NCBI RefSeq assembly: GCF_030486595.1 | Contig: NZ_JAUJZH010000036.1 | Coordinates: 1-64,000 of the forward strand | Direction: 5' to 3' | Length of the DNA stretch: 64,000 nt | Origin: Variovorax ginsengisoli | GTDB taxonomy: Bacteria > Pseudomonadota > Gammaproteobacteria > Burkholderiales > Burkholderiaceae_C | Part shown: in pieces, positions 25,456-34,059 of the stretch | How the letters are laid out: the number at the start of each line of letters is the position of its first letter | How positions within the stretch are numbered: the stretch's first letter is position 1 | Notes under the pieces: generated by a model | What the model was told of the DNA's origin: nothing | The model's input: only the letters and a program-made list of their open reading frames with translations | Database searches by the model: none | Program-made: the position numbers and the translations under genes

Positions 25456-25830
25456 TCAGTGGAGGCCATGTGCGACGTCGAATCGCTGCGCCAGTTCCAA
25501 CAGGCGCCGGTCAAGGGTCCATAGCCGTGCGCCTGGGGTGATGAGGGTCGACGCAAGCAGCACCATGTCGACCAAGCCGCACCCGAGTCCGTACAGCTTT
25601 TCGCGCTCGATCAATTCGAGCACTTCGTCCAACGTGGCCTGATTGCACGTCCTCAGCAGGCTCAGGCTGCCAAGTGTTTGCTCTCGCGGAGAGGGCGGGG
25701 TGCCACACGCCAGTTCAACGATCACCATTGGATGGGTCAAGGCGAGGTCCAAGCCGACCAGGTTTGCGAGGGCGGCGTTGCCGCTGCGGAAATGGTCGAT
25801 CCAAACGGAGGTGTCGACGAGCACGCTCAT
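25456..25830 (-). CDS. vapC: VapC-like PIN-domain toxin
   Basis: This 124-residue PIN domain has the conserved acidic residues of the RNase active site: D6 ([12 protein letters not shown]), E39 (VIVELACG), D88 (GLVDMVLLA) and D107 (LWTLDRRL). The length and the order of motifs are normal for VapC toxins that cut tRNA or rRNA. Its start overlaps the antitoxin stop by 4 bases. It should be active. Confidence 0.85.
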   Translation of the reverse strand: MSVLVDTSVWIDHFRSGNAALANLVGLDLALTHPMVIVELACGTPPSPREQTLGSLSLLRTCNQATLDEVLELIEREKLYGLGCGLVDMVLLASTLITPGARLWTLDRRLLELAQRFDVAHGLH

Positions 25831-26033
25831 GGCGAGACCAACTCGCCTCGACGCCGCGGGACGTCCTTGATGTCGGGGGCCTTCCCTCCGAGCGCAATGA
25901 GGCGCTTGCCCGCCTGAACACGCACGAACGTGCGGATCGCTTCTCGAAAGATCTCCGCCTTGTCCATTTCGGGATCGGCCAATTCAAGGGCCTTTTCGAA
26001 AAGGGAGTCTTCGATGGTAACGGTGGTACGCAT
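25827..26033 (-). CDS. vapB: VapB-like ribbon-helix-helix antitoxin
   Basis: The 68-residue protein starts [20 protein letters not shown], a classic ribbon-helix-helix N-terminus, followed by [19 protein letters not shown] and a toxin-binding tail ([20 protein letters not shown]). ATG 26033 is decided by this N-terminus; an open frame continues upstream into the integrase remnant. It overlaps vapC by 4 bases and should repress the pair. Confidence 0.85.
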   Translation of the reverse strand: MRTTVTIEDSLFEKALELADPEMDKAEIFREAIRTFVRVQAGKRLIALGGKAPDIKDVPRRRGELVSP

Positions 26034-26046
26034 GGCTAGTCCTGAA

Positions 26047-26235
26047 TCACTTGTGATTCCATTTTGCATCAGATTGCGCATCTTCCGCGTCGAGCGGCGT
26101 CGCGTCAGCACGGGGTCTCGAGCACCGTCTCAGACCTCCGCGTTCGGGCGCCCCCGACGCCAGGGAAATGAGAAGCATGGCGCCATCTCGCCGTCCCTTG
26201 AGCGAGTCGTGGCAGGTTTCGCGCACGTCCCAGCC
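26047..26235 (-). pseudogene. Decayed remnant of a third integrase copy
   Basis: The minus strand encodes ETCHDSLKGRRDGAMLLISLASG, matching ETC(N/D)DSLKGKRDRALLLFAWxSG of the two complete integrases, followed by a frame disruption around the GRRRSEVSEAVFE motif and a faint SDAKWNHK (intact: SKTNHNGK). Only this short central segment survives. It borders the flagellar cluster, so integrase activity has probably shaped this junction. Confidence 0.65.
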
Positions 26236-26292
26236 CAAGCACATCTGAGCCGGGTTGTCAACGCCACTATTGAGGGCTAATCGCGCTTGCGG

Positions 26293-26320
26293 TTGACACC
26301 AATTGTTACGATACTTAAAT
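26293..26320 (+). promoter_or_regulatory. Sigma-70-like promoter before the flagellar operon
   Basis: TTGACA (26293-26298) and TTAAAT (26315-26320) with a 16-base spacer, in a short AT-rich patch about 105 bases before fliQ. It is the only promoter-like sequence I see upstream of the 22-kb cluster. No sigma-54 or sigma-28 element is visible here. Confidence 0.5.
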
Positions 26321-26424
26321 AAAGCTACGAGGGAGAGCATTTGAATCCGGAATCGAATCAGCGGGGCGCTGCCCGCCATGTCCATCGGCGTCTTCGCGAA
26401 TTTGCCTTTTGCTGCTGATCAGCC

Positions 26425-26691
26425 ATGCATGCTGACCTGGCGTTGAAGATGATGTCGGACCTGTTCTGGACCGGCCTGCTTCTGAGTCTCCCGTTGCTCG
26501 GCCTGACGATGCTGGTGGGCGTCGTGATCAGCGTGATCCAGGTGGTCACCCAGGTCCAGGAGATGTCGCTCACGTTCGTTCCCAAACTCGTCACTGCCGC
26601 CTTGGTGCTGATCCTCGCGGGCCCCTGGATGCTGCGCAAGTTGACTCAGTACACGGTGCAGCTCTGGACCGGCATCCCAGGCATGTTCTAG
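26425..26691 (+). CDS. fliQ: FliQ, flagellar export gate subunit
   Basis: The 88-residue protein has the two membrane helices of FliQ (FWTGLLLSLPLLGLTMLVGVV and LVTAALVLILAGPWML) and the conserved VISVIQVVTQVQEMSLTFVPK loop. Four FliQ copies join FliP and FliR in the export-gate channel. It opens the cluster, 12 bases before fliR; fliP is at the far end (45590), so the fliPQR genes are split, an unusual arrangement. ATG 26425 gives the normal length. Confidence 0.92.
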   Translation: MHADLALKMMSDLFWTGLLLSLPLLGLTMLVGVVISVIQVVTQVQEMSLTFVPKLVTAALVLILAGPWMLRKLTQYTVQLWTGIPGMF

Positions 26692-26703
26692 TTCGAGCTG
26701 TAC

Positions 26704-27522
26704 GTGGATGCTTTTCCGTTGGCGACGTTGTCGCCCGAGGTTCTCCTGCCCGGAGTGGTCGAATGGCTTGCGTTCGTCGGCCTTTTCGCGTTGCGCGTCG
26801 CCGCCGTCTTCATGATGACGCCAGTGCTGTATGGACTGCCCCTGCCGACATCGGTGCGCATGCTGCTGATCGTCAGCCTGTCGCTTGCACTGGCGTCGGG
26901 ACTCGCTCTGCCGGCCGATGTTTGGAACGGGTGGGGGCCTTTCTTCCTCGCCGCAACCCGTGAAGTCGCATTGGGGGCGACGCTGGGCCTCGGAATCCTG
27001 CTCGCATTCGGGGCGTTCTCCGTGGCCGGTCAGATTCTCGACGTCCAACTGGGCTTCGGAATGGCGCAGCTCATCGACCCCGTGACCCGAAGACCTGTTC
27101 CCATCCTGACCTCGGCCTTCGAGCACCTGGGCGTCTTGGTGTTCTTCCTCGTCAACGGGCATCACGCATTGCTTCGGGGGATCAGCTACAGCGTCGAGCG
27201 CTTCCCGGTTGGCGCACCTTGGTCGGTGGCCCACGCGGCCGCACCCTTGCTGAAGCAGGCAGCCGGCTTGTTCAGCCTTGGCTTTGCGCTGGCTGCGCCC
27301 GTGGTGTTCTGCATCCTGCTGGTCGAGTTCGCCCTGAGCGTCATCGGTCGAAATCTGCCCCAGATGAACATGTTCACCATGGGCATTCCGGTCAAGATCG
27401 TCGTCGGACTCATCGCGCTCTCGCTCTGGTTTGCGGGCATCGGCGGCGTGATGACAAGGGTTTACTCCAGCATATCCACCACATGGAGCGCGATCTTTGT
27501 CGCCGCGGAGCAGGGGCGCTGA
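26704..27522 (+). CDS. fliR: FliR, flagellar export gate subunit
   Basis: This 272-residue, strongly hydrophobic protein has FliR signatures (FALRVAAVFMMTPVLYG, REVALGATLGLGILLAFGAF, FSVAGQILDVQLGFGMAQL, NGHHALLRGISYSVERFP, FALSVIGRNLPQMNMF). It forms the export-gate channel with FliP and FliQ. A GTG at 26704 is the start; the nearby ATG is out of frame. The stop overlaps the flhB start (TGATG). Confidence 0.92.
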   Translation: MDAFPLATLSPEVLLPGVVEWLAFVGLFALRVAAVFMMTPVLYGLPLPTSVRMLLIVSLSLALASGLALPADVWNGWGPFFLAATREVALGATLGLGILLAFGAFSVAGQILDVQLGFGMAQLIDPVTRRPVPILTSAFEHLGVLVFFLVNGHHALLRGISYSVERFPVGAPWSVAHAAAPLLKQAAGLFSLGFALAAPVVFCILLVEFALSVIGRNLPQMNMFTMGIPVKIVVGLIALSLWFAGIGGVMTRVYSSISTTWSAIFVAAEQGR

Positions 27523-28622
27523 TGGCCGAGCAGGACCTTGATCGAAACCAGGCGGCCACGCCATACAAACTCCAGCGCGCCCGCGAGCGTGGCCAGACCG
27601 CCAAGAGCACCGACGTCGTAGGGGCGCTCGTGTTCGCCGTTGCAGTGATCTACCTTTCGTGGCAAGACATGGAGGCGGTCACGAAGCAATTTCGTTTCGA
27701 CTTGGCGCTGTTGATCCAGGCCGGGCGCATGGATGCCGAGGCTTCCTTGTGGCCTCTGATTGACAGAGCGTTGCGCATGACCCTCGGGCTCATAGCACCG
27801 TTCTTCGGCGCTGTTATGGTGGCCGCGGTCGTTGGCAACATGATGCAGACGGGTCCGATCCTCTCGTTCGATCCTGTCAAGGCCGACTTCAACCGGATCA
27901 ACCCGGTGAACGGGCTGAAGAAGCTGTTCTCCATGCGCGTCCTGTTTGACGCCGCCCGCGCGCTGGTCAAGCTCGGCTTGCTCGGCCTGGTCGCCTTCCT
28001 TGGGCTCAAGGCGATGACAGGCCAGTTCTATGCGCTTGCGTCGCTGTCTCCCATGGGTTCCCTACGTATGCTGCTGGACGACCTCGGCGGCCTCGGCCTC
28101 AAGATGGCACTGGTCCTCGGGCTGATCGCCTTGATCGACCTGATGTACACCCGGCGCGCATTCGCCAAGCAGATGCGCATGAGCCAGCGCGAGCTCAAGG
28201 ACGAGCACAAGCAGCGGGAGGGCGACCCGAGAATCCGAGCCCGCATGCGCGAGCTGCGCCGGGAGATGATGAAACGCAGCCAGGCGCTGCGCCAGACCCG
28301 CAACGCGGATGTGTTGATTACCAACCCGACCCATCTTGCGGTGGCGCTCAAGTACGAGCACGGCCGCATGGTGTCGCCCCAGTTGCTGGCCAAAGGCTCC
28401 GGAAAACTAGCGGCGGCCATGCGCGAGGTCGCAGCGCGCCACCGGATTCCCGTTGTGCAGAACCCGCCGTTGGCCCGAAGAATCTTCCGAGAGCTTCCGG
28501 TCGACCATCCAGTGCCGCCGGAGCTCTACGCGCAGGTGGCGCGCATCATCGTGTGGGTGTTCGCGATGCGCGAGCGGCAACAGTACGCCAGCGCAGCGCC
28601 GGCGGCAGTGGGGCGCCCATGA
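27522..28622 (+). CDS. flhB: FlhB, export substrate-specificity switch
   Basis: This 366-residue protein has four membrane segments in its first 210 residues and a cytoplasmic domain with the autocleavage motif NPTH (N268-H271 in VLITNPTHLAVAL). Cleavage there switches export from rod/hook to late substrates, so this machine keeps a functional switch. GLKKLFSMRVLFD and DPRIRARMRELRREMM are typical. ATG 27522 is chosen because it overlaps the fliR stop; the frame is open upstream. Confidence 0.92.
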   Translation: MAEQDLDRNQAATPYKLQRARERGQTAKSTDVVGALVFAVAVIYLSWQDMEAVTKQFRFDLALLIQAGRMDAEASLWPLIDRALRMTLGLIAPFFGAVMVAAVVGNMMQTGPILSFDPVKADFNRINPVNGLKKLFSMRVLFDAARALVKLGLLGLVAFLGLKAMTGQFYALASLSPMGSLRMLLDDLGGLGLKMALVLGLIALIDLMYTRRAFAKQMRMSQRELKDEHKQREGDPRIRARMRELRREMMKRSQALRQTRNADVLITNPTHLAVALKYEHGRMVSPQLLAKGSGKLAAAMREVAARHRIPVVQNPPLARRIFRELPVDHPVPPELYAQVARIIVWVFAMRERQQYASAAPAAVGRP

Positions 28623-30724
28623 ACGCCTTGACCCGCACCCTGGGAAAGCACATGGATGTCGCGCTGGTCCTGTTTGTTCTTGGCGTACTGGTCGTCCTCT
28701 TCGCGCCCATCCCCAGCGGCCTGCTCGATTTCCTGATCCTGAGCAACTTCAGCTTCGCCTTCCTGGTGTTGCTGCTGACCTTCTATATGGCGCGGCCGGT
28801 GGAGTTCTCCACGTTCCCATCGCTGCTGCTGATCGCGACGCTTTTTCGCCTGTCGCTGAACGTGGCCGCCACGCGTCTGATCTTGTCGGATGGGGACGCG
28901 GGCCGTGTGATCGGCGCAATCGGCGCCTTCGTCGTGGGAGGCAACTACGTCATCGGGTTGATCGTCTTCCTGATTCTGATCGTGGTGCAGTACGTCGTGG
29001 TGACCAGCGGTGCTCAACGGGTTTCGGAGGTGGCGGCACGCTTCACGCTCGACAGCATGCCGGGCCAGCAGATGAGCATCGACGCCGACCTCAACATGGG
29101 CTTCATCGACCAGGCCGAAGCGCAGCGCCGGCGCAAGAACCTCGAGAAGGAGGCTGGCTTCTACGGTGCAATGGACGGCGCAAGCAAGTTCGTCAAGGGT
29201 GATGCGATCGCGGGCATCATCATCCTGCTCATCAACATCGTCGGCGGCCTCATCATCGGCGTGATGCAGCACGGCATGCCGTGGGCGCAGGCGCTGCAGA
29301 CCTACACACTCCTGACTATCGGCGACGGCATCGTGACGCAGGTGCCCGCGCTCGTCATCGCGGTGGGCACCGGCATCATCGTGACCCGCTCGTCGTCCGA
29401 TACCAACCTGAGCCGGGAAGCGCTGAGGCAGATCGGCTCCTTTCCGAAGACGCTGCTGCTGGTCGCCGTCGCGCTCGGCGGCTTGCTGCTGCTGCCCGGA
29501 ATCCCTGCGGTGCCGACACTCGCGCTGACGGCCTTCCTGCTGATGGCTGCAACCTTGCTCTATCGGGCCTCGAAAGGCAAGGCCGCAGGCGGCACGGCAT
29601 CCGATCCCGCGGCGACCCTGATGGGCGATACCACGGCTGCCGGCGCCGACGGCCAGCCTGCGCCGGCAGCTGATGATCCCTATGCGCTGCTTCAGGTCGA
29701 GCCCATCGAGGTCCATCTCGGCAGCCGGTGGTTGCCATTGGTGAACCAGCCGGGGAGCGCCTTCATGGAACGGATCTCGGCCTTCAGGACGAAGCATGCC
29801 CAGGAACTCGGTCTGGTGCTGCCACGCGTGCGATTCAAGGACGCGACGCGGCTGTCCGCGGATCGCTACGAGATCCATATCGACGGCGTGATGGTTGGCA
29901 AGGGAGAGGCGCGCGCAGACAAGGTGCTGGCCATCCATCCGGGGGGAGACATCCGCTCGATCCCTGGCGACCCGACACGCGACCCGACCTATGGCTTGCC
30001 AGCGCTATGGATCGAGGAAAGCCAGCGCGAAGCGGCCGGGCAGGCGGGTTTCACGCTGGTCGATGCGCCCACGGTCTTCATGACGCACCTGACTGAAATG
30101 CTACGGCGTGAGTCCGCGACCCTGCTCACACGCGCCGAAGTCGATCGACTGCTGGCCCGCGTGAGGCAGTCGCAGCCGGGCCTGGTCGAAGAGTTGATCC
30201 CGACGGTGCTCGCCTCGAGCGACGTCCAGAAGGTGCTGCAGAACCTCCTGCGCGAAAAGGTGTCGATCCGCCACATCGAGGCAATCCTCGAGAGCCTGGC
30301 GGACGCCGGCCGAGCGACCCGCGACGCGAGCCAACTCACGGAGTTCGTTCGCCAGCGACTGGGCCATGCGATTTGCCAGGGCCTGTTGGGCGACACGTCC
30401 TCGCTGCAGGTGCTGACCCTCGATCCGGCGGTGGAAAGCGAGTTCTTGCAAAGCGTCAAGACTGCCATGGGCGCGACCGAGGCAGGCGGCGCACAAGGGT
30501 TCGTGCTCGATCCCCAGCTGTCCGAGCAACTGATGAAACGGCTCGTGCAGCAGGCCGAACGCATGATGAAGAGCAACCTGCTGCCGGTGTTGCTGTGCGC
30601 GCCCGAACTGCGTCGCCACGTGCGCGCTTTGTCTGAACGCGTGATGCCGCACCTGCGCGTGCTGTCCATGACCGAAGTGCCGCACACCGTCGAGCTGAAG
30701 TCCTTCGGCGTGGTCCAACTTTGA
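28619..30724 (+). CDS. flhA: FlhA, main component of the flagellar export gate
   Basis: The 701-residue protein has about eight membrane helices in residues 1-310 (VALVLFVLGVLVVLFAPIP, NFSFAFLVLLLTFYM) with the conserved cytoplasmic loop (FTLDSMPGQQMSIDADLNMG, GAMDGASKFVKGDAIAG). The large C-terminal domain (about 355-701) docks chaperone-substrate complexes. All family motifs are present. ATG 28619 overlaps the flhB stop (ATGA). Length is normal, so the export apparatus should be complete. Confidence 0.93.
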   Translation: MNALTRTLGKHMDVALVLFVLGVLVVLFAPIPSGLLDFLILSNFSFAFLVLLLTFYMARPVEFSTFPSLLLIATLFRLSLNVAATRLILSDGDAGRVIGAIGAFVVGGNYVIGLIVFLILIVVQYVVVTSGAQRVSEVAARFTLDSMPGQQMSIDADLNMGFIDQAEAQRRRKNLEKEAGFYGAMDGASKFVKGDAIAGIIILLINIVGGLIIGVMQHGMPWAQALQTYTLLTIGDGIVTQVPALVIAVGTGIIVTRSSSDTNLSREALRQIGSFPKTLLLVAVALGGLLLLPGIPAVPTLALTAFLLMAATLLYRASKGKAAGGTASDPAATLMGDTTAAGADGQPAPAADDPYALLQVEPIEVHLGSRWLPLVNQPGSAFMERISAFRTKHAQELGLVLPRVRFKDATRLSADRYEIHIDGVMVGKGEARADKVLAIHPGGDIRSIPGDPTRDPTYGLPALWIEESQREAAGQAGFTLVDAPTVFMTHLTEMLRRESATLLTRAEVDRLLARVRQSQPGLVEELIPTVLASSDVQKVLQNLLREKVSIRHIEAILESLADAGRATRDASQLTEFVRQRLGHAICQGLLGDTSSLQVLTLDPAVESEFLQSVKTAMGATEAGGAQGFVLDPQLSEQLMKRLVQQAERMMKSNLLPVLLCAPELRRHVRALSERVMPHLRVLSMTEVPHTVELKSFGVVQL

Positions 30725-30743
30725 AACCAGAGAGAACCTATCC

Positions 30744-31541
30744 ATGACGGACGTCCTCGCCATCGGCCTGCGCAGCATGCAGCAAGACATGGCACGCCTC
30801 GAGCGCATCAGCATGAACATGGCCAACGCCGTGACGCCGGGCTACAAGCGCGAGGTCGCGACAGCACTGCCTTCGGCCGTCGGCGGTTTCGCGGCGGCAA
30901 TGAGCTCGATCGAGGGTGCACAGATGGGCCTTCAGGCCGGGCCTGCCAGCGCTTCGGACGCGTCCAATGCTGCGGGCCTGCTCATGATCCAGACCGATGC
31001 GCGCCCGGGGACCCTCAAGTCCACGGGCCAGAGCCTGGACATCGCGTTGTCCGGCACCGGGTTCTTCGAAGTCAGCACAGAGGCCGGGCTGGCTTATACG
31101 CGCCAGGGCAACTTCCAGTTGGACGCGCGGGGCCGCCTGGTCACGGCGCAGGGGCAGCCGGTGATGGGGCAGGGCGGAGAGATCGTCTTGACCCATCCGA
31201 ATCCGCGCATCGACGCCACGGGCCAGGTGTTCGAGCCGACGGTCGATGGACGGCCCGATCCGGTGCCCGTCGCTCAGCTCAAGGTTGTGGCCTTCGACGA
31301 CACGAAGGATCTGCAGCGCCTGGGTGACGGCCTGCTGCGAACGTCGCTGCCGCCGGCCCAGGTGCCGGACGGTGAAGCCGAGGTGCGTCAGGGCTTTCTC
31401 GAGAACTCCAACGTGAACTCGATGCAGGAGATGGCGCAGCTCATTGTGGCGATGCGGCATTTCGAGTCGATGCAGAAGGTGACCCTCGGCTACGACGAAA
31501 TGATCGGCTCCGCCGTGCGCAAGCTCGGGGAGCAAACGTAG
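30744..31541 (+). CDS. flgF: FlgF-like proximal rod protein
   Basis: The 265-residue protein has the flagellar rod/hook layout: N-terminal helix (MQQDMARLERISMNMANAVT, variant of the LxxxxxNNxANxxT motif), beta core with GFFEVSTEAGLAYTRQGNFQ, and C-terminal helix (ENSNVNSMQEMAQLIVAMRH, FESMQKV). Its place directly before flgG identifies it as FlgF. The N-terminal NxANxxT consensus is slightly degenerate (MANAVTPGYKRE). It is 20 bases after flhA. Confidence 0.85.
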   Translation: MTDVLAIGLRSMQQDMARLERISMNMANAVTPGYKREVATALPSAVGGFAAAMSSIEGAQMGLQAGPASASDASNAAGLLMIQTDARPGTLKSTGQSLDIALSGTGFFEVSTEAGLAYTRQGNFQLDARGRLVTAQGQPVMGQGGEIVLTHPNPRIDATGQVFEPTVDGRPDPVPVAQLKVVAFDDTKDLQRLGDGLLRTSLPPAQVPDGEAEVRQGFLENSNVNSMQEMAQLIVAMRHFESMQKVTLGYDEMIGSAVRKLGEQT

Positions 31542-31614
31542 ATGACCTTGCTCGCAAGCGTAGCGCCCGCAGCACCCACAGCCACAGCACACCACCCCTC
31601 AAGGACGACGACCC

Positions 31615-32403
31615 ATGTTTGATGCCCTCTATATCAGTGCCACAGGCATGCAGGCCCAGCAGCTCAACGTGGACACGATTGCCAACAACCTGGCCAACGT
31701 CAACACGTCCGGGTTCAAGAAGAGCAAAGTCGGCTTCAGCGACCTGATGGTGCGTGAAGCTGCACGCCAGCTGCCGACCCAGGAGAGCGCGGGCGTTCTC
31801 GGTGCCGAGAAGCGACTGGGCGCCGGCGTCGGCGTCTCCGGCGTGTCGAAGCTGTTCGACATGGGTGAACTCAAGAAGACCGAGTCGGCCTATGACATCG
31901 CGATCCAGGGCCAGGGCTTCCTCGAGGTGACGATGCCTGACGGGTCGAGCGCCTTCACGCGCGGGGGAACCTTCAAGATCAACCGCGACGGCTTGTTGGC
32001 GACCGCCAGCGGCTATCCGCTCAAGCCCAATCTCGCGATCCCTGACAACGCCCAAAGCCTGGTGATCGATGCCGACGGGCAGGTGTCCGTCCAGGTCGCG
32101 GGGGAGGCCAAGGCGGTCGAGCTCGGACAGTTCGATTTGGTGCGCTTCACCAACCCCTCCGGCCTGCTGGCGCAGGGCAACGGACTCTACCGGTCGAGCT
32201 CGGAATCCGGTGAAGCCATCTCTGCGAAACCCGCGGCGGACGGCATGGGAAGCCTCGCGCAGGGATTTCTCGAAGGATCGAACGTCAAGCTGAACGAAGA
32301 GATGATCGGTTTGATGGTGGCTCAGCGCGTGTATGAAGCCAACGTCAAGGTCATGCAAGCCTCGGACGAGATGTTGGGAATGGTCAATGGCCTGCGCAGG
32401 TAG
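31615..32403 (+). CDS. flgG: FlgG, distal rod protein
   Basis: The 262-residue protein is a standard FlgG: MFDALYISATGMQAQQLNVD, TIANNLANVNTSGFKKSKVG, DIAIQGQGFLEVTMPDGS, FTRGGTFKINRDGLL, and the C-terminal EGSNVKLNEEMIGLMVAQRV, YEANVKVMQASDEML. It forms the distal rod through the P and L rings. A GGACGACGACCC stretch serves as ribosome site. Of the rod genes here it is the best conserved. Confidence 0.92.
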   Translation: MFDALYISATGMQAQQLNVDTIANNLANVNTSGFKKSKVGFSDLMVREAARQLPTQESAGVLGAEKRLGAGVGVSGVSKLFDMGELKKTESAYDIAIQGQGFLEVTMPDGSSAFTRGGTFKINRDGLLATASGYPLKPNLAIPDNAQSLVIDADGQVSVQVAGEAKAVELGQFDLVRFTNPSGLLAQGNGLYRSSSESGEAISAKPAADGMGSLAQGFLEGSNVKLNEEMIGLMVAQRVYEANVKVMQASDEMLGMVNGLRR

Positions 32404-33433
32404 GAAACCGTCCACACCGGGTCTGCGCGCCGCCGTCTTCACGCTTTGCGCGGGCGCAACGGCCGGTAGTGCCTTGGCCTCGGCTGCGCTCGCGCCCGAT
32501 GTGGCGGCCTCGATCGAGCTGCGTCCCAAGGTCAGCGTCGGCGCCGGCCAGGTTCGCCTGGGCGACATCGCCTACCTCACCACCCGGGACCTGCCCCTGC
32601 TTCGGCAGCTGATGGCGATGCCCATCGGGGCGGCACCGCGGGTCGGCTCGCCGGTCCTGGTCGATCGTGACACGATCAAGCGCTGGGTGTCGGCTCGCAG
32701 CGGTGGGCTCGACATTCAATGGGCGGGGGCGAGCGAGGCCGAGGTTGCCAGTGCCGCGCAGCAGGTGACTGGCGACGTCGTCGAGCAGGCTGCACGATCG
32801 GCACTGGAACGCTGGCTGTCGGAACGCAGCGTCCGCGCCGAGGTTCATCCCGTCTCGACGGCCCGGGACCTCGTGCTCCCCGTAGGGACGACGACGCTGC
32901 GTGTGCGACCGCTTGCCAGCGAGGGGATGCCCTCGCGGCGCATGCTGGTCTGGGTCGATGCCTGGGTCGACGATCGCTTCGTGCGCTCCGCGGCAGTCAG
33001 CTTCGAGGTCGAGGCATGGGGCCCCTTGGCGGTCGCCGCAACCCAAGTGGATCGAGGCACGCCGGTTGCCGCCGTCGTGTCGAACGGTTCGGTGCAGCAG
33101 CGCGAAGTTGATCTCACAACGGTTCGCCACGGCCGACCGATCAGCGCCGAAGTCCAGGACCCGGCCAAGGAGGCGACTGCCCCTCAGCGCCTGCGCCGGA
33201 CCCTGCGGGCCGGGGAGGTGCTCACTCAGGAACATTTGGAGACGGCGCCGGCGGTCGCGCGCGGCCACTGGGCGGCTCTGCTGGCGCGCAGCGGCGATGT
33301 GTCCATCGAGAGTCGCGTAGAGGTGCTCCAAGATGGCCGGCCCGGCGACGTGGTTCGTGTCAAGGTGCCCGGCTCGAGCGGCGAAGTGCTCGCGCGGGTG
33401 ACTGGCCGCGGGCAGGTCGAGGTCCAGCCGTGA
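32387..33433 (+). CDS. flgA: FlgA, P-ring assembly chaperone
   Basis: The 348-residue protein has a cleavable signal peptide (PGLRAAVFTLCAGATAGSAL ASA) and a C-terminal SAF-type domain (RAGEVLTQEHLETAP, GDVVRVKVPGSSGEVLARV, ending GRGQVEVQP) that is the FlgA hallmark. It helps FlgI assemble in the periplasm. ATG 32387 lies 17 bases inside flgG. At 348 residues it is longer than many FlgA proteins (about 220-250), with an extended N-terminal half. Confidence 0.88.
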   Translation: MACAGRKPSTPGLRAAVFTLCAGATAGSALASAALAPDVAASIELRPKVSVGAGQVRLGDIAYLTTRDLPLLRQLMAMPIGAAPRVGSPVLVDRDTIKRWVSARSGGLDIQWAGASEAEVASAAQQVTGDVVEQAARSALERWLSERSVRAEVHPVSTARDLVLPVGTTTLRVRPLASEGMPSRRMLVWVDAWVDDRFVRSAAVSFEVEAWGPLAVAATQVDRGTPVAAVVSNGSVQQREVDLTTVRHGRPISAEVQDPAKEATAPQRLRRTLRAGEVLTQEHLETAPAVARGHWAALLARSGDVSIESRVEVLQDGRPGDVVRVKVPGSSGEVLARVTGRGQVEVQP

Positions 33434-34059
33434 CGCGCCAGACTCCATTTCCTGGCCTGAACGCTTGGCGGCGGCGCGTGCGGGTTTCGCTGACGTCCAT
33501 GGCGATGTTTGCGATGTTGTTCGTGGCACTGCCTGCCGCAGCCGAAAGCCTCTACCTGGAGGGCAGTTTCCAGCCGTTGACCGCCGACACCAAGGCCTTC
33601 CGTGTCGGCGATTCGCTCACCGTCCAGGTGTTCGAGAATTCGTCGGCCACCAGCAGCGCCGACACCGGGACCCGTCGCTCCAACGACTTGTCCGGCTCTG
33701 TCACCCACAACGGAGGGAAGCTGGTCGGGCAGTACGGCATCGGCATCACCGGTGAGTTCGACGGAGGGGGGCGAACGCAGCGCACCAACAAGCTGCTGGC
33801 CACGCTCACCGTGACCGTGATGGAAGTGCTACCCAATCGCGAACTGCGTGTGGCCGGCGAACAATACCTGACGGTCAACGAGGAACTGCAGAAGGTCAAT
33901 CTGGAAGGGCGGGTGCGTCCCCAGGACATTTCGAGCGGCAACGTGGTGCTGTCGACCCGCCTGGCGGACGCGCGCATCACCTACCTCGGCGAAGGGGATG
34001 TCTCCGATCGGGCTCGGCGCGGCGCCTGGCGTCGGATCCTCGATTGGCTCGGACTGTGA
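33430..34059 (+). CDS. flgH: FlgH, L-ring protein without a lipobox
   Basis: The 209-residue protein carries FlgH motifs (RVGDSLTVQVFENSSATSSA, GTRRSNDLSGSVTHNGG, LLATLTVTVMEVLPNRELRV, QYLTVNEELQKVNLEGRVRP, DISSGNVVLSTRLADARITY). It forms the outer-membrane ring. The signal peptide ends LFVALPAAAES and contains no Cys, so it would be cut by signal peptidase I. Typical FlgH is a lipoprotein with an LAGC lipobox, so this one is unusual. GTG start overlaps flgA (GTGA). Confidence 0.9.
   Translation: MTRQTPFPGLNAWRRRVRVSLTSMAMFAMLFVALPAAAESLYLEGSFQPLTADTKAFRVGDSLTVQVFENSSATSSADTGTRRSNDLSGSVTHNGGKLVGQYGIGITGEFDGGGRTQRTNKLLATLTVTVMEVLPNRELRVAGEQYLTVNEELQKVNLEGRVRPQDISSGNVVLSTRLADARITYLGEGDVSDRARRGAWRRILDWLGL

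Noticed and set aside
26419-27564. Minus-strand frame of 381 residues opposite fliQ-fliR
   Set aside because: Gln/His/Arg-rich antisense of well-conserved membrane proteins; no recognisable motif.
28526-29938. Minus-strand frame of 470 residues opposite flhA
   Set aside because: Low-complexity antisense of flhA, which carries all family motifs.
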